A stretch of DNA of 24,642 nucleotides from Streptosporangium amethystogenes (GTDB lineage Bacteria; Actinomycetota; Actinomycetes; Streptosporangiales; Streptosporangiaceae): the NCBI RefSeq assembly GCF_000721075.1, contig NZ_JOEQ01000058.1, positions 1 to 24,642 on the forward strand, read 5' to 3'. Under the pieces are notes generated by a model. It saw nothing but the letters and a program-made list of their open reading frames with translations, had not been told where the DNA came from and did no database searches. Shown here piece by piece: positions 10,947 through 18,164 of this stretch. The position numbers were made by a program, and so were the translations under genes. The first letter of the stretch is position 1. Each line of letters begins with the position of its first letter.

Positions 10947-11077
10947 TGAAAGCCGTGCCCGGACATCGGGCCAGCGTCGTCCGGGCGCCGGGTGACGCCC
11001 GCTTCGGCGGAGACGGCGCCGGTGCGAACCGCGTGTTCGCGGCGCGGCGGGGACTCCTCGCCCGGGCGTCAAACTAT

Positions 11078-11089
11078 GGATGTACATCC
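11078..11089. promoter_or_regulatory. 12-bp palindrome upstream of the hydrolase gene, possible operator
   Basis: GGATGTACATCC is a perfect palindrome about 80 nt before the hydrolase start, in the 216-nt stretch between the IS and that gene. The rest of the stretch is GC-rich with short stems and no convincing promoter. The role as an operator is only a suggestion. Confidence 0.25.
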
Positions 11090-11167
11090 GCGGCCCTACG
11101 GGCGCCGCGCCAAGTGCCCCCGGGGGGGTGATGTGCCGCCGGTGCCTGCTGCGGGACCGTTGATCTC

Positions 11168-12133
11168 ATGGTGAAAACCAACGGATCCCGGCTGTGCCGC
11201 ACTTTGCTCACCGCGCTTCTCGCCGTTTCCGTGGTGGCACCGGTGACAGGTGCGGCGCGCTCCGCGGCCGTCACGGCCCCCGTTCCCGCGCCCCTCGCCC
11301 CGTTGCGGACGGTGACCCCCGCGGCCCTGGCCGAACGGTACGTCGCCAGCCGGGATGAGATCTGGGCGGCCGAGCGGATGGCCGTGGATCACGGTGATCG
11401 GTGGCGGGCCGCGATGCTGCGCGCGATGGCGGACCCCACGCGCCAGTTCCTGTCCTTCGACGGCCGCGAGGGCGGTCGCGCCGTCGAGGTGTTCGGTGAT
11501 CTGACGACGGCCGAGCGGATCGCCGTGCTGGTTCCCGGCTCCGACACCAACCTCGACAAATACGGGCTCGTGAGAGGCGGCTCGCTGAGGCTGTCACAGG
11601 AGCTCGGCGACCGGTCCGCCGTCATCGCCTGGCTCGGATACTCCACCCCCAGCACCGTGAGCCTCGATGCGCTGACCCTCGACCGCGCCGACAGGGCCGC
11701 CCCCGACCTGCGCGCGTTCATACGGGAGCTGGGTGCGGTCAAGCCGGGCGTCCGCGTCTCCCTCCTGTGTCACTCCTACGGAAGCACGATCTGCGGCCTG
11801 GCCGCTCCAGGGCTGGATGTCGCCGACATCATCATGTACGGCAGCCCCGGCGCCGCCGTCGGCAACGTCGCCGCGCTGCGCACCCGGGCCACCGTCTGGG
11901 CCGGCAGGGGGGACAGCGACTGGATCGCCCACGTGCCGCACGCGCGGCTCCGCCTTCCCTTCGCCACCATCGGGCTCGGTGCCGACCCGGTCTCCCCGGA
12001 GTTCGGCGCCCGGCTCTTTGCGGCGGGCGGCGGCGGCCACAGCGACTACCTGAGAGCTGGTTTCCCCTCGCTTTCGAACATCGCCCGGATCGTCTCCGGA
12101 CAGGCCCTCGGCCAGGCGGGACACGGTACGTGA
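11168..12133 (+). CDS. Secreted alpha/beta hydrolase, DUF1023 type
   Basis: A probable exported serine hydrolase of unknown substrate. The 321-residue product starts with a basic N-terminus (MVKTNGSRLCR), a hydrophobic core (TLLTALLAVSVVAPV) and Ala-rich cleavage sites near residue 30, a typical signal peptide. The core shows ERIAVLVPGSDTNLD (oxyanion region), the nucleophile elbow LLCHSYGS with Ser203, a VWAGRGDSDWI segment with candidate Asp249/Asp251, and GGHSDYL with candidate His291. The elbow reads CxSxG rather than GxSxG. DUF1023 proteins are common in actinomycetes and are often unrelated to secondary metabolism, so its place in the cluster may be incidental. It is cut off from the NRPS by a terminator and an IS, and converges with the minus-strand operon. 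ATG 11168 is the first start in the frame; no strong ribosome binding site is seen. Confidence 0.8.
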   Translation: MVKTNGSRLCRTLLTALLAVSVVAPVTGAARSAAVTAPVPAPLAPLRTVTPAALAERYVASRDEIWAAERMAVDHGDRWRAAMLRAMADPTRQFLSFDGREGGRAVEVFGDLTTAERIAVLVPGSDTNLDKYGLVRGGSLRLSQELGDRSAVIAWLGYSTPSTVSLDALTLDRADRAAPDLRAFIRELGAVKPGVRVSLLCHSYGSTICGLAAPGLDVADIIMYGSPGAAVGNVAALRTRATVWAGRGDSDWIAHVPHARLRLPFATIGLGADPVSPEFGARLFAAGGGGHSDYLRAGFPSLSNIARIVSGQALGQAGHGT

Positions 12134-12208
12134 TCCCCTCCGGCGCGTCGGTATGGCGGCGCCTCCCGGCCGTGCCGCCGGCGACGCCCCGCGCGCCTTC
12201 GTCATCTG

Positions 12209-12232
12209 GCCGCCGGCGTTCGCGCCGGCGGC
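12209..12232 (+). terminator. Hairpin with TTCG tetraloop after the hydrolase gene
   Basis: GCCGCCGGCG and CGCCGGCGGC form a perfect 10-bp stem closed by a TTCG loop, 75 nt after the hydrolase stop. TTCG is an unusually stable tetraloop. No T-tract follows. It is a plausible plus-strand terminator between convergent genes. Confidence 0.5.
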
Positions 12233-12369
12233 GCTGACGCGTTCCACGCCGTGGAGCGGGCACGGCCCGAGGGCACGGCCGTGCCAGGGGCGCGCCGAGC
12301 GGCCACCGCCGCTGACCGCCGCCTTCCCGGCGCTCACCCCTCTCGCGATCCTGCCACGGGACGGACACG

Positions 12370-12411
12370 AAAAATGCCTGTGGACCGGAGGAAACGCCGG
12401 TCCACAGGCAT
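12370..12411 (-). terminator. Intrinsic terminator of the minus-strand operon
   Basis: A perfect 15-bp stem (ATGCCTGTGGACCGG at 12374-12388 with its complement at 12397-12411) surrounds an 8-nt loop. Read on the minus strand the stem is followed by a run of T (12370-12374), giving a classic intrinsic terminator 18 nt after the hydroxylase stop. It marks the end of the FAAL-to-hydroxylase operon. Confidence 0.85.
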
Positions 12412-12428
12412 CGGGGCGGGTGCGGAGG

Positions 12429-13397
12429 TCAGGCCATGGAGACCAGTATCCGGCGGTCACCGGTGAACGCCTCACGGCCATGTGCCATCAGCATGTTGTT
12501 GATCATAAGGATGCTCCCGGTGCGCCAGGGCATCGCCAGGGAGACCTTCTCGTAGGCGGTGCCGACCACGGCGAGATCATCCTCCTCGATCGTCGAGCCG
12601 TCCCCGAGGTAGGCGTTCCGGGGGAGATCCTCCTCGTCGTACAGCGCCAGAGCCTCCCGGATCTCCTCGTCGAGCGCGCTGACGTGGAACAGGTTGGCCT
12701 GGTTGAACCAGACCTCCGCGCCTGTCGACGGCTCCCTTCGCCAGGCCGGCTGCCAGTGACGGGTCCGGAGCCCGCCGTCCGTCCAGGTGAACCGCTGGCC
12801 GTGATCGCGGCAGTACTGTTCGACACGCTCCCGGGAGTCGGTCTGGAAGGCCTCCTGCCAGCTCAGCCCCAGGCCTTCACGGAATGTCCTGGTGTAGAGG
12901 ACTCCCCGGGCGAAGCGGTTCTGCACCTCCGGCCCGAGCGACTGGAGCACGGCCCTGCTGTCGGCGATGGGGGTGGCCCCGCCCGACTTGGGTGCGGTGT
13001 GGCAGAGAAAGAACAGGGTGCTCGGCCATTGGTCGGAGTAGGAGTTCTCGTTGTGCATCGGGATCGCCTGGTCCGGCGGATACTCGGTCGAGGTGTAGAT
13101 GTTCGCCCCGACCTCGGTCCGGGGGGTCGAGCGCTCGTTGTAGGCCAGCGGTTCTCCGCCGATCGTCCGTACGACCGCCGAGAACAGTTCCAGATCGACC
13201 GGCAGATCCGTGAGCAGCACCGCCCCGTACGTGCGAAGACATTGCTGGATCCGCTTGCGATGCTCGACCGTCCACAGGCGGTGGTCATCGACGTCCGGGC
13301 CGACCGGGTAGACGACTGCGGCCGTGTATCCGTTGTCCTCAAGGTGCCCGGTGACTGATCCGAGCCTGGAGAACTCGGTTGGAAGCGTTGTGGTCAT
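12429..13397 (-). CDS. SyrP-like Fe(II)/2-oxoglutarate-dependent hydroxylase (TauD/TfdA fold)
   Basis: Probable beta-hydroxylase of a carrier-bound amino acid. The 322-residue product has the 2-His-1-carboxylate iron site as HNE (His115, Glu117, in IPMHNENSYSDQWP) and a distal His306 (LMAHGREAF), with Arg315/316 as candidates for 2-oxoglutarate binding. The segments FFLCHTAPKSGGATPIADSR and NIYTSTEYPPDQ resemble SyrP, which hydroxylates carrier-bound Asp, more than the free-amino-acid enzyme AsnO, though both use HxE. It follows the Asn-reading A-T didomain gene, so beta-hydroxy-Asn (or Asp) is the natural guess. Start choice: ATG 13397 has GGAAGAGG just upstream (13400-13407). An upstream ATG at 13442 overlaps the A-T stop as ATGA but has no such site and would add 15 residues. 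It is the last gene before the terminator. Confidence 0.85.
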   Translation of the reverse strand: MTTTLPTEFSRLGSVTGHLEDNGYTAAVVYPVGPDVDDHRLWTVEHRKRIQQCLRTYGAVLLTDLPVDLELFSAVVRTIGGEPLAYNERSTPRTEVGANIYTSTEYPPDQAIPMHNENSYSDQWPSTLFFLCHTAPKSGGATPIADSRAVLQSLGPEVQNRFARGVLYTRTFREGLGLSWQEAFQTDSRERVEQYCRDHGQRFTWTDGGLRTRHWQPAWRREPSTGAEVWFNQANLFHVSALDEEIREALALYDEEDLPRNAYLGDGSTIEEDDLAVVGTAYEKVSLAMPWRTGSILMINNMLMAHGREAFTGDRRILVSMA

Positions 13398-13438
13398 GTC
13401 CTCTTCCGTCGGTTTCTCTGTAGGCGGGCCGTGGCCGC

Positions 13439-15226
13439 TCATTGGGTTTCGAGGCTGTCGGCGTCACGTCGCGCGAGCATCCGCCGGATGGTACGTCCCT
13501 TCAGGACGGTCTCCAGGGTGAGCCCGACCCCTTCCCGGCGTGCCCTGGTGACCAGCCTCGCCGCCGCGATACTGGAGCCGCCGAGCTGGAAGAAGTCGTC
13601 GTCGACGCTCACGGTCGGTACGCTGGTGAGGTCGGCGACCATGCGGCAGAGGAGTCGCTCCTCCGCGGTCCCGGCCACAGGGGCGTCGCCGCCGTCTCGC
13701 GGCCGGGGCCCGGGAAGCGCGTCGCGGTCGACCTTGCCGTTGGCGGTCAGCGGCAGGGCGGGCAGCGACACGAGGTCGACGGGCACCATGTGCTCGGGAA
13801 GCCGGGACGCCGCGAACCGTCGCAGCTCACGCGGGTCCAGCGGGCCGCCCCCGCCGGCGGGGACCACGTAGGCCGTGAGCCTCTTCGACTCCGCGCCCGT
13901 GCCGCGAACGGTGACGAAGGCCTGCGCCACCAGGTCGTGGTCCACGAGGACGGCCTGGATCTCTCCGGGTTCGACCCTGAACCCGTTGATCTTGATCTGG
14001 TCGTCGGCGCGACCGAGGAATTCCAGGCTGCCGTCGGCCCGCTTCCGGACGAGATCCCCGGTCCGGTACATCCGTCCTCCGCGCGGGCCGAACGGGTCGG
14101 CCACGAAGGCCGTCGCGGTCGCACCCGGCCGGCCGAGGTATCCGCGGGCGAGCTGGGGGCCGGTGATGTGGAGCTCACCGGTCCTCCCAGCCGGTACGGG
14201 CTTCAGCCACTCGTCGAGGACGTAGAGGCCGGTCCCCGTGGTGGGCCGCCCTATCGGGACGTGCGGGCCGTCGACCACGTCCCCCGGCCGCGCCTGGTAC
14301 ACGCAACAGCCGACGGTCGCCTCGGTGGGCCCGTACTCGTTGACGATGGTCACCGTGCCGTGCTCGGCCCACCACGGCCGCAACTGGGCGGTCGCCAGGG
14401 CCTCACCACCGATGACCAGATGGCCGGTGGGGGAGCACCAGTCCGGCAACGCCCTCAGCAGGGCGAGATGAGACGGGGTGACCTTCAGGAAACTGGGACT
14501 GCCGGCGCCCGCAGCCGGTACCGGGTTCGCGCCGATCGCGCGGAGATCGACGATGTCGACGGTCCCCCCTGTGAGCAGGGGGCCGTACAGCGAGGTGACC
14601 GCCATGTCGAACGAGACCGACGAGTGGAACAGCGCCCGCCCCGCGACGCTGGGGTAGCTCGCGACGACGTACCGGAGATAGGAGCTCAGGGCGCCGTGCT
14701 CGACGACGACACCTTTGGGACGGCCGGTGGATCCCGATGTGTAGATCACATAAGCGGCGTCCGAAGGCGTGAGGGACGAGGGGAGCACGGCGGTCCCGGT
14801 CTCCCGGGCGAGGTCGTGATCCGCTGCCCGCCCGGACCCGCCGTTCACGAGGTGAACGAGGCCGGGATCCAGCCATGGCATGCGACTCGCCTGGCGGACC
14901 GAGGTGATGACCATCGAGGGCTGGGCGTCCTCCAGCAGGAGGGCGACGCGATCGGCCGGATCGGCGGGGCTGACCGGGACATAGGCCGCCCCCGAGCGGA
15001 GGACCGCCAGGAACGCCACCACGAGGTCCACCGACCGGTCGAGCACGACCGCGACCAGGTGCCCGCGGCTGATCCCGCGTTCGTTCAGCGACCGGGCGAG
15101 TCGCGCCGAACGGCTGTCCAGCTCCGCATAACCCATTTCCCGGTCACCGTCACGAACCGCTGTCGCGTCAGGAGACCTCGACGCCTGCGCTCTGAACATG
15201 TCGGGCGTGAAGATCGGCTCCTGCAT
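13439..15226 (-). CDS. Free-standing NRPS A-T didomain, predicted Asn specificity
   Basis: A stand-alone adenylation-carrier protein of 595 residues that would activate an amino acid and hold it as a thioester for modification in trans. A motifs: SGAAYVPVSP (A2), [15 protein letters not shown] (A3, about 158-172), SFDMAVTS (A4), [11 protein letters not shown] (A5), GELHITG (A6), YRTGDL (A7), GRADDQIKINGFRVEPGE (A8) and NGKVD with the catalytic Lys498 (A10). The pocket residues read DMTKVGEVGK, close to the published Asn code DLTKLGEVGK; Asp is the main alternative. The carrier (about 520-585) has DDDFFQLGGSS with Ser552, where the modular carriers here have LGGHS. There is no C or thioesterase domain. 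The stop of the preceding gene is 6 nt upstream, and a GGAGG overlapping its end serves as ribosome binding site. The context suggests a SyrB1-like role: load, hydroxylate, hand over. Confidence 0.92.
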   Translation of the reverse strand: MQEPIFTPDMFRAQASRSPDATAVRDGDREMGYAELDSRSARLARSLNERGISRGHLVAVVLDRSVDLVVAFLAVLRSGAAYVPVSPADPADRVALLLEDAQPSMVITSVRQASRMPWLDPGLVHLVNGGSGRAADHDLARETGTAVLPSSLTPSDAAYVIYTSGSTGRPKGVVVEHGALSSYLRYVVASYPSVAGRALFHSSVSFDMAVTSLYGPLLTGGTVDIVDLRAIGANPVPAAGAGSPSFLKVTPSHLALLRALPDWCSPTGHLVIGGEALATAQLRPWWAEHGTVTIVNEYGPTEATVGCCVYQARPGDVVDGPHVPIGRPTTGTGLYVLDEWLKPVPAGRTGELHITGPQLARGYLGRPGATATAFVADPFGPRGGRMYRTGDLVRKRADGSLEFLGRADDQIKINGFRVEPGEIQAVLVDHDLVAQAFVTVRGTGAESKRLTAYVVPAGGGGPLDPRELRRFAASRLPEHMVPVDLVSLPALPLTANGKVDRDALPGPRPRDGGDAPVAGTAEERLLCRMVADLTSVPTVSVDDDFFQLGGSSIAAARLVTRARREGVGLTLETVLKGRTIRRMLARRDADSLETQ

Positions 15227-15232
15227 GGACTC

Positions 15233-16027
15233 TCACGCCTCCGATTCGATGAGACGGAACGCGGTACGTGCCACCCCGGGGTCTCCCAGCAGGTGCTCCC
15301 GCCCGACCTCCGAGCGAATGTGCGTTCTGGTGAACGCCGGTTCCCCCGGATGTTCGCGGGAGAGCACCGCCGCGGCCTCGGCCCACTCGGGACGGTACTC
15401 CACCTGGTGCGCCGCACGCAGATAGGAGGCGTACGAGCGGAAGACCCCCAGCAGTTCCTCACCGACGTCCAGATCGATTCCGGCCCTTGAGAACGTGACC
15501 CTGCTCGCCTGACCATAAAGATCCAGCACCACCTCACACGCGTCGTCGAACGACGCGAAGGGCGCGTCCAGCCGTATTCTCGCCTTCTCCAGGAAAGCCG
15601 ACCGCTCCTCGGACGTCAGCAGGGCCATGCTCCGGATCGTTCCGTCGAAATCCCTGTTGAGCGTGGTCGCGTTGGGTTTTCCCGGATTGAACAGCACGAC
15701 TCTGGGCCGGAAGGCCTGCCGCCGCTCGATCTCGTCGGCCAGGGCGGAGGCGAAAAGAGAACCGGCGCAGTATCCGAGAACGGCGCCGACCCGAACGGAG
15801 GCGCCGAGTGAATCGCCTGCCCACCAGGCCAGGTACTCGTCCGGTGAAAGGCTCTCGTCATAGCCTTTGGGAGGTTGCGCGCTCAGCCACACCGTGAGGG
15901 GGCCGGGAAACAACTGCACCAGATCGTAGAACGTGGCCTCTCTGCGGCCGGTGGCGTCGAAATCGACGGCGAGTACTACGGGCCGTGTCAGCCCGTTATC
16001 ACTGACTGTGCTCCATTGTTGGTTCAA
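15233..16027 (-). CDS. Alpha/beta hydrolase-fold protein with Cys nucleophile, probable carrier-to-carrier aminoacyl transferase (SyrC/CmaE type)
   Basis: A 264-residue protein with a thioesterase-like layout. The nucleophile elbow reads LGYCAGS, with Cys87 where thioesterases usually have Ser; a late His (His245, in VGREHLLGD) sits where the catalytic His of the fold is expected, and RPRVVLFNPG follows the elbow helix. Cys in this place is known in the aminoacyl shuttles SyrC and CmaE, which move modified aminoacyl groups from a stand-alone carrier to one lacking an A domain, and in a few thioesterases such as that of ObiF. Its gene lies between the dehydrogenase and the A-T didomain, 6 nt upstream of the latter, which fits a shuttle acting on that carrier. 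The only in-frame start is TTG 16027, with a weak GGAA upstream, implying low translation. A type II editing thioesterase is the main alternative. Overall similarity is too low for me to be sure by eye. Confidence 0.7.
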   Translation of the reverse strand: MNQQWSTVSDNGLTRPVVLAVDFDATGRREATFYDLVQLFPGPLTVWLSAQPPKGYDESLSPDEYLAWWAGDSLGASVRVGAVLGYCAGSLFASALADEIERRQAFRPRVVLFNPGKPNATTLNRDFDGTIRSMALLTSEERSAFLEKARIRLDAPFASFDDACEVVLDLYGQASRVTFSRAGIDLDVGEELLGVFRSYASYLRAAHQVEYRPEWAEAAAVLSREHPGEPAFTRTHIRSEVGREHLLGDPGVARTAFRLIESEA

Positions 16028-16102
16028 CGAAATTTCCGATCCGCCCCAGGGGCTCGTGTGATGGCACGGTGCGCATGAAGACAGTCGGCGGACAGGGCTC
16101 GT

Positions 16103-17845
16103 TCATCTCCGGCCGGCCGCCACAGGGTCAGGCGTACCGCCCAAGGTGAACGGCGCCAGCGAGAACAGCCGGTTCTCCGTCAGAGACCGCACGAGCTCCC
16201 GCTCCACCACGGCGGCGTGTGGGGAGTCGCCGTGCGGCGAGGCGGAGTCAAGCCTGCCGATGAGCCGGCGCAGGCAGAGCAGCAGCCACTCGGCGCCGGT
16301 GGAGAACGTCCGCGGACCCTGCCTGTTGGCCAGCCAGGTGTGCACGCAGCACGCCGCGGCGTGCAACAGGCAATGGCGGCGGGCGAGTTCGAACCCGCGT
16401 ACACCGGAATGGAGGTTCCCCTCCTCGGCGAGGACGCGGTGGACGTCCGCCCAATGTCCGCGCCACAGCGCGTCGAGGCTGTCCAGGGCATCGGTCAGCT
16501 CGGGGTCGGAGGCGGCGCACAGCTTGGTGACCGTCGCCACGGCCTCCTCCCAGGTCTGAGTGATCTCGTCGAGTCCGTCGTTGGTCAGCCGCAGCCGTGA
16601 TGTGCGGGGGTTCCAGGCCGGTGCCGGGCCGGACCTGGTGAAGAGCTCCGTCATCGACACCGCGTCCGTGTCCCGGAGCCCGCCGCGCCGCAGAGAGGGC
16701 AACTGGCTCGCCACCACGTGCAGGTTCACATGGGTCGTGCCCTCGAAGACGCTCACGATGGCGTGATCGCGCATCAGCTTCTGGAACACGCCGTCCGCGA
16801 CGCCGTCCCGGATGAAATGCCGCGCGCCGAGCACGGCGCTCATGCTGGAAATGATCTCTTCGGTCAGGACGGGCACCGCGTACTTGGCGATCGCGGACCA
16901 CAGGCTGAGCCGCTCGGGCGCGATCGAGACGGCGCGGGCGGTCGGCAGCGCGACACACTCGGCGATCAGGATGTCCGCGTACGCCGAGATGAGCTGATCA
17001 CGGATCACCGGAATCGCGAACACGCTCCTGCCGTACAGCCGCCGCTCGCGGGCGTGGCTCAGCGCGACCCGGAGCGCGGTGTCCGCCGCGCCCAGGGAGA
17101 GCGAGGTGATGAGCGTCCGGGTGATCTGCAGGGTCTTCAGTACTTCCTCGAGCCCCACCCCCTGCCTGCCCACGAGCGACCGGCCGGGGAACGGGCAGGC
17201 GTCGAAGGTGAACCCGGAGAGGTCACCACCGCGCAGGCCCATGGTCGGCACCTTGGGTTCGTTGTGCCATCGGTCCGCCGCGGAGTTCTCCTTGTCGAGC
17301 AACAGCATCGAGAATCCGCGTGGCCCCGCTCCCGTCCTGGCGAACAGGGTCGCGAAACGACCTCGGGTGGCGTTGCCGATCGGCCACTTGGTGCCCGAGA
17401 CCAGATAGCCCTCCCCGGACGGCTCGGCGACGACCTCCGAGGCGAGCAGATCGCTTCCGCGATCGCGCTCGGACAGCCCGAAGGAGCCGAACCCGCCGGC
17501 CCCGATCAGCTCCGCCACCCTGGCGCGCTGATCGTCGTCGCCCCGGCTCCACACCGGCAGGGCGCCGAGCAAGGTGGCTCCGTACCCCACCGTGAGGGCG
17601 AGATCGCGCCTGGCCAGGACACGCCAGAGAGCCAGAAGCTCCTCGACCGAACGGAGCCGCCCGCCCACCTCCTCCGGGACGAGGAAGTCCGGGAAACCCC
17701 ACTGCCGCAGCGCGTCCACGGCGGGCTGGGCCAGTTCCTCGCGCTCGTCGGCCAGGACCTGGGTACGGAACGAGATCCGTGAGGTGTGATCGCGCGGGTC
17801 ACCGAGGAACCGTTCGAGATCGCACGCCGCCTGCTGGGCGCTCAT
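16103..17845 (-). CDS. Acyl-CoA/acyl-ACP dehydrogenase, long form (580 aa)
   Basis: Flavin-dependent dehydrogenase expected to put a double bond into the fatty acyl starter, probably while it is on the adjacent ACP. Motifs: FGLSERDRGSD (about 122-132, the substrate/FAD loop), GYLVSGTKWPIGNA (about 146-159), RERRLYGRSVFAIPVIRDQ (about 266-284), and FEGTTHVNLHVVASQLP with Glu368 in the place of the catalytic base. At 580 residues it is longer than the usual 380 or so; the extra C-terminal part is helical and Leu/Ala/Arg-rich. Long dehydrogenases of this kind accompany FAAL genes in lipopeptide clusters. The open frame extends upstream to 17950, but ATG 17845 overlaps the ACP stop as ATGA, which indicates translational coupling and is the chosen start. 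A 75-nt gap separates it from the transferase gene. Confidence 0.85.
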   Translation of the reverse strand: MSAQQAACDLERFLGDPRDHTSRISFRTQVLADEREELAQPAVDALRQWGFPDFLVPEEVGGRLRSVEELLALWRVLARRDLALTVGYGATLLGALPVWSRGDDDQRARVAELIGAGGFGSFGLSERDRGSDLLASEVVAEPSGEGYLVSGTKWPIGNATRGRFATLFARTGAGPRGFSMLLLDKENSAADRWHNEPKVPTMGLRGGDLSGFTFDACPFPGRSLVGRQGVGLEEVLKTLQITRTLITSLSLGAADTALRVALSHARERRLYGRSVFAIPVIRDQLISAYADILIAECVALPTARAVSIAPERLSLWSAIAKYAVPVLTEEIISSMSAVLGARHFIRDGVADGVFQKLMRDHAIVSVFEGTTHVNLHVVASQLPSLRRGGLRDTDAVSMTELFTRSGPAPAWNPRTSRLRLTNDGLDEITQTWEEAVATVTKLCAASDPELTDALDSLDALWRGHWADVHRVLAEEGNLHSGVRGFELARRHCLLHAAACCVHTWLANRQGPRTFSTGAEWLLLCLRRLIGRLDSASPHGDSPHAAVVERELVRSLTENRLFSLAPFTLGGTPDPVAAGRR

Positions 17846-18147
17846 GCCGATCCCGTCGCGGGTGGTTCCTCGGCGCCGATCTCCTTGGCGATCATCTCGA
17901 TCGTCGGGTGGCTCCACGGCAGGTTGTCCGGCAGCGGGACGCCCAGCCATTCCTCCATGCCGACGACCAGCTCGATGGCATGCACCGAGTCGACGCCGAA
18001 GGAGGCGATCGGGGCGGACACGTCCACTTGGTCAACCGGCCGGTGCGTCATCCTGGCGACCTGCTGGGCGAGGAAGAGCTGGATCTGCTCGACCGTCGGC
18101 CGGTCGCCGTCGGTCCTGTCGCCCGGGCCCGAGTCTTGCGCTTTCAC
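17842..18147 (-). CDS. Acyl carrier protein
   Basis: A free-standing 101-residue carrier. The phosphopantetheine site is in FGVDSVHAIELV, with Ser54, and the helix III region reads LPDNLPWSHPTIEMIAKEI. The DSV signature is that of ACPs rather than of the LGGHS-type peptidyl carriers elsewhere in the window, so it should hold the fatty acyl chain loaded by the neighbouring FAAL. Start is GTG 18147 with a GAGGGAGA-like site upstream. It lies 17 nt after the FAAL stop and overlaps the dehydrogenase start by 4 nt, so FAAL, ACP and dehydrogenase form one coupled unit, as in daptomycin-type (DptE/DptF) arrangements. Confidence 0.92.
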   Translation of the reverse strand: MKAQDSGPGDRTDGDRPTVEQIQLFLAQQVARMTHRPVDQVDVSAPIASFGVDSVHAIELVVGMEEWLGVPLPDNLPWSHPTIEMIAKEIGAEEPPATGSA

Positions 18148-18164
18148 AGGAGTGTCTCCCTCAG

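Noticed and set aside
13442..15490. 682-residue plus-strand open frame opposite the A-T didomain
   Set aside because: Shadow. The minus strand has the full set of A-domain motifs and a carrier site.
15233..16027. Ordinary type II (editing) thioesterase
   Set aside because: Kept only as an alternative, because the nucleophile is Cys and the gene neighbours an A-T didomain and a carrier-type hydroxylase.
17846..17950. Upstream 35-residue extension of the dehydrogenase
   Set aside because: It lies inside the ACP gene and is Arg/Asp/Gly-rich without family similarity. ATG 17845 overlaps the ACP stop as ATGA.
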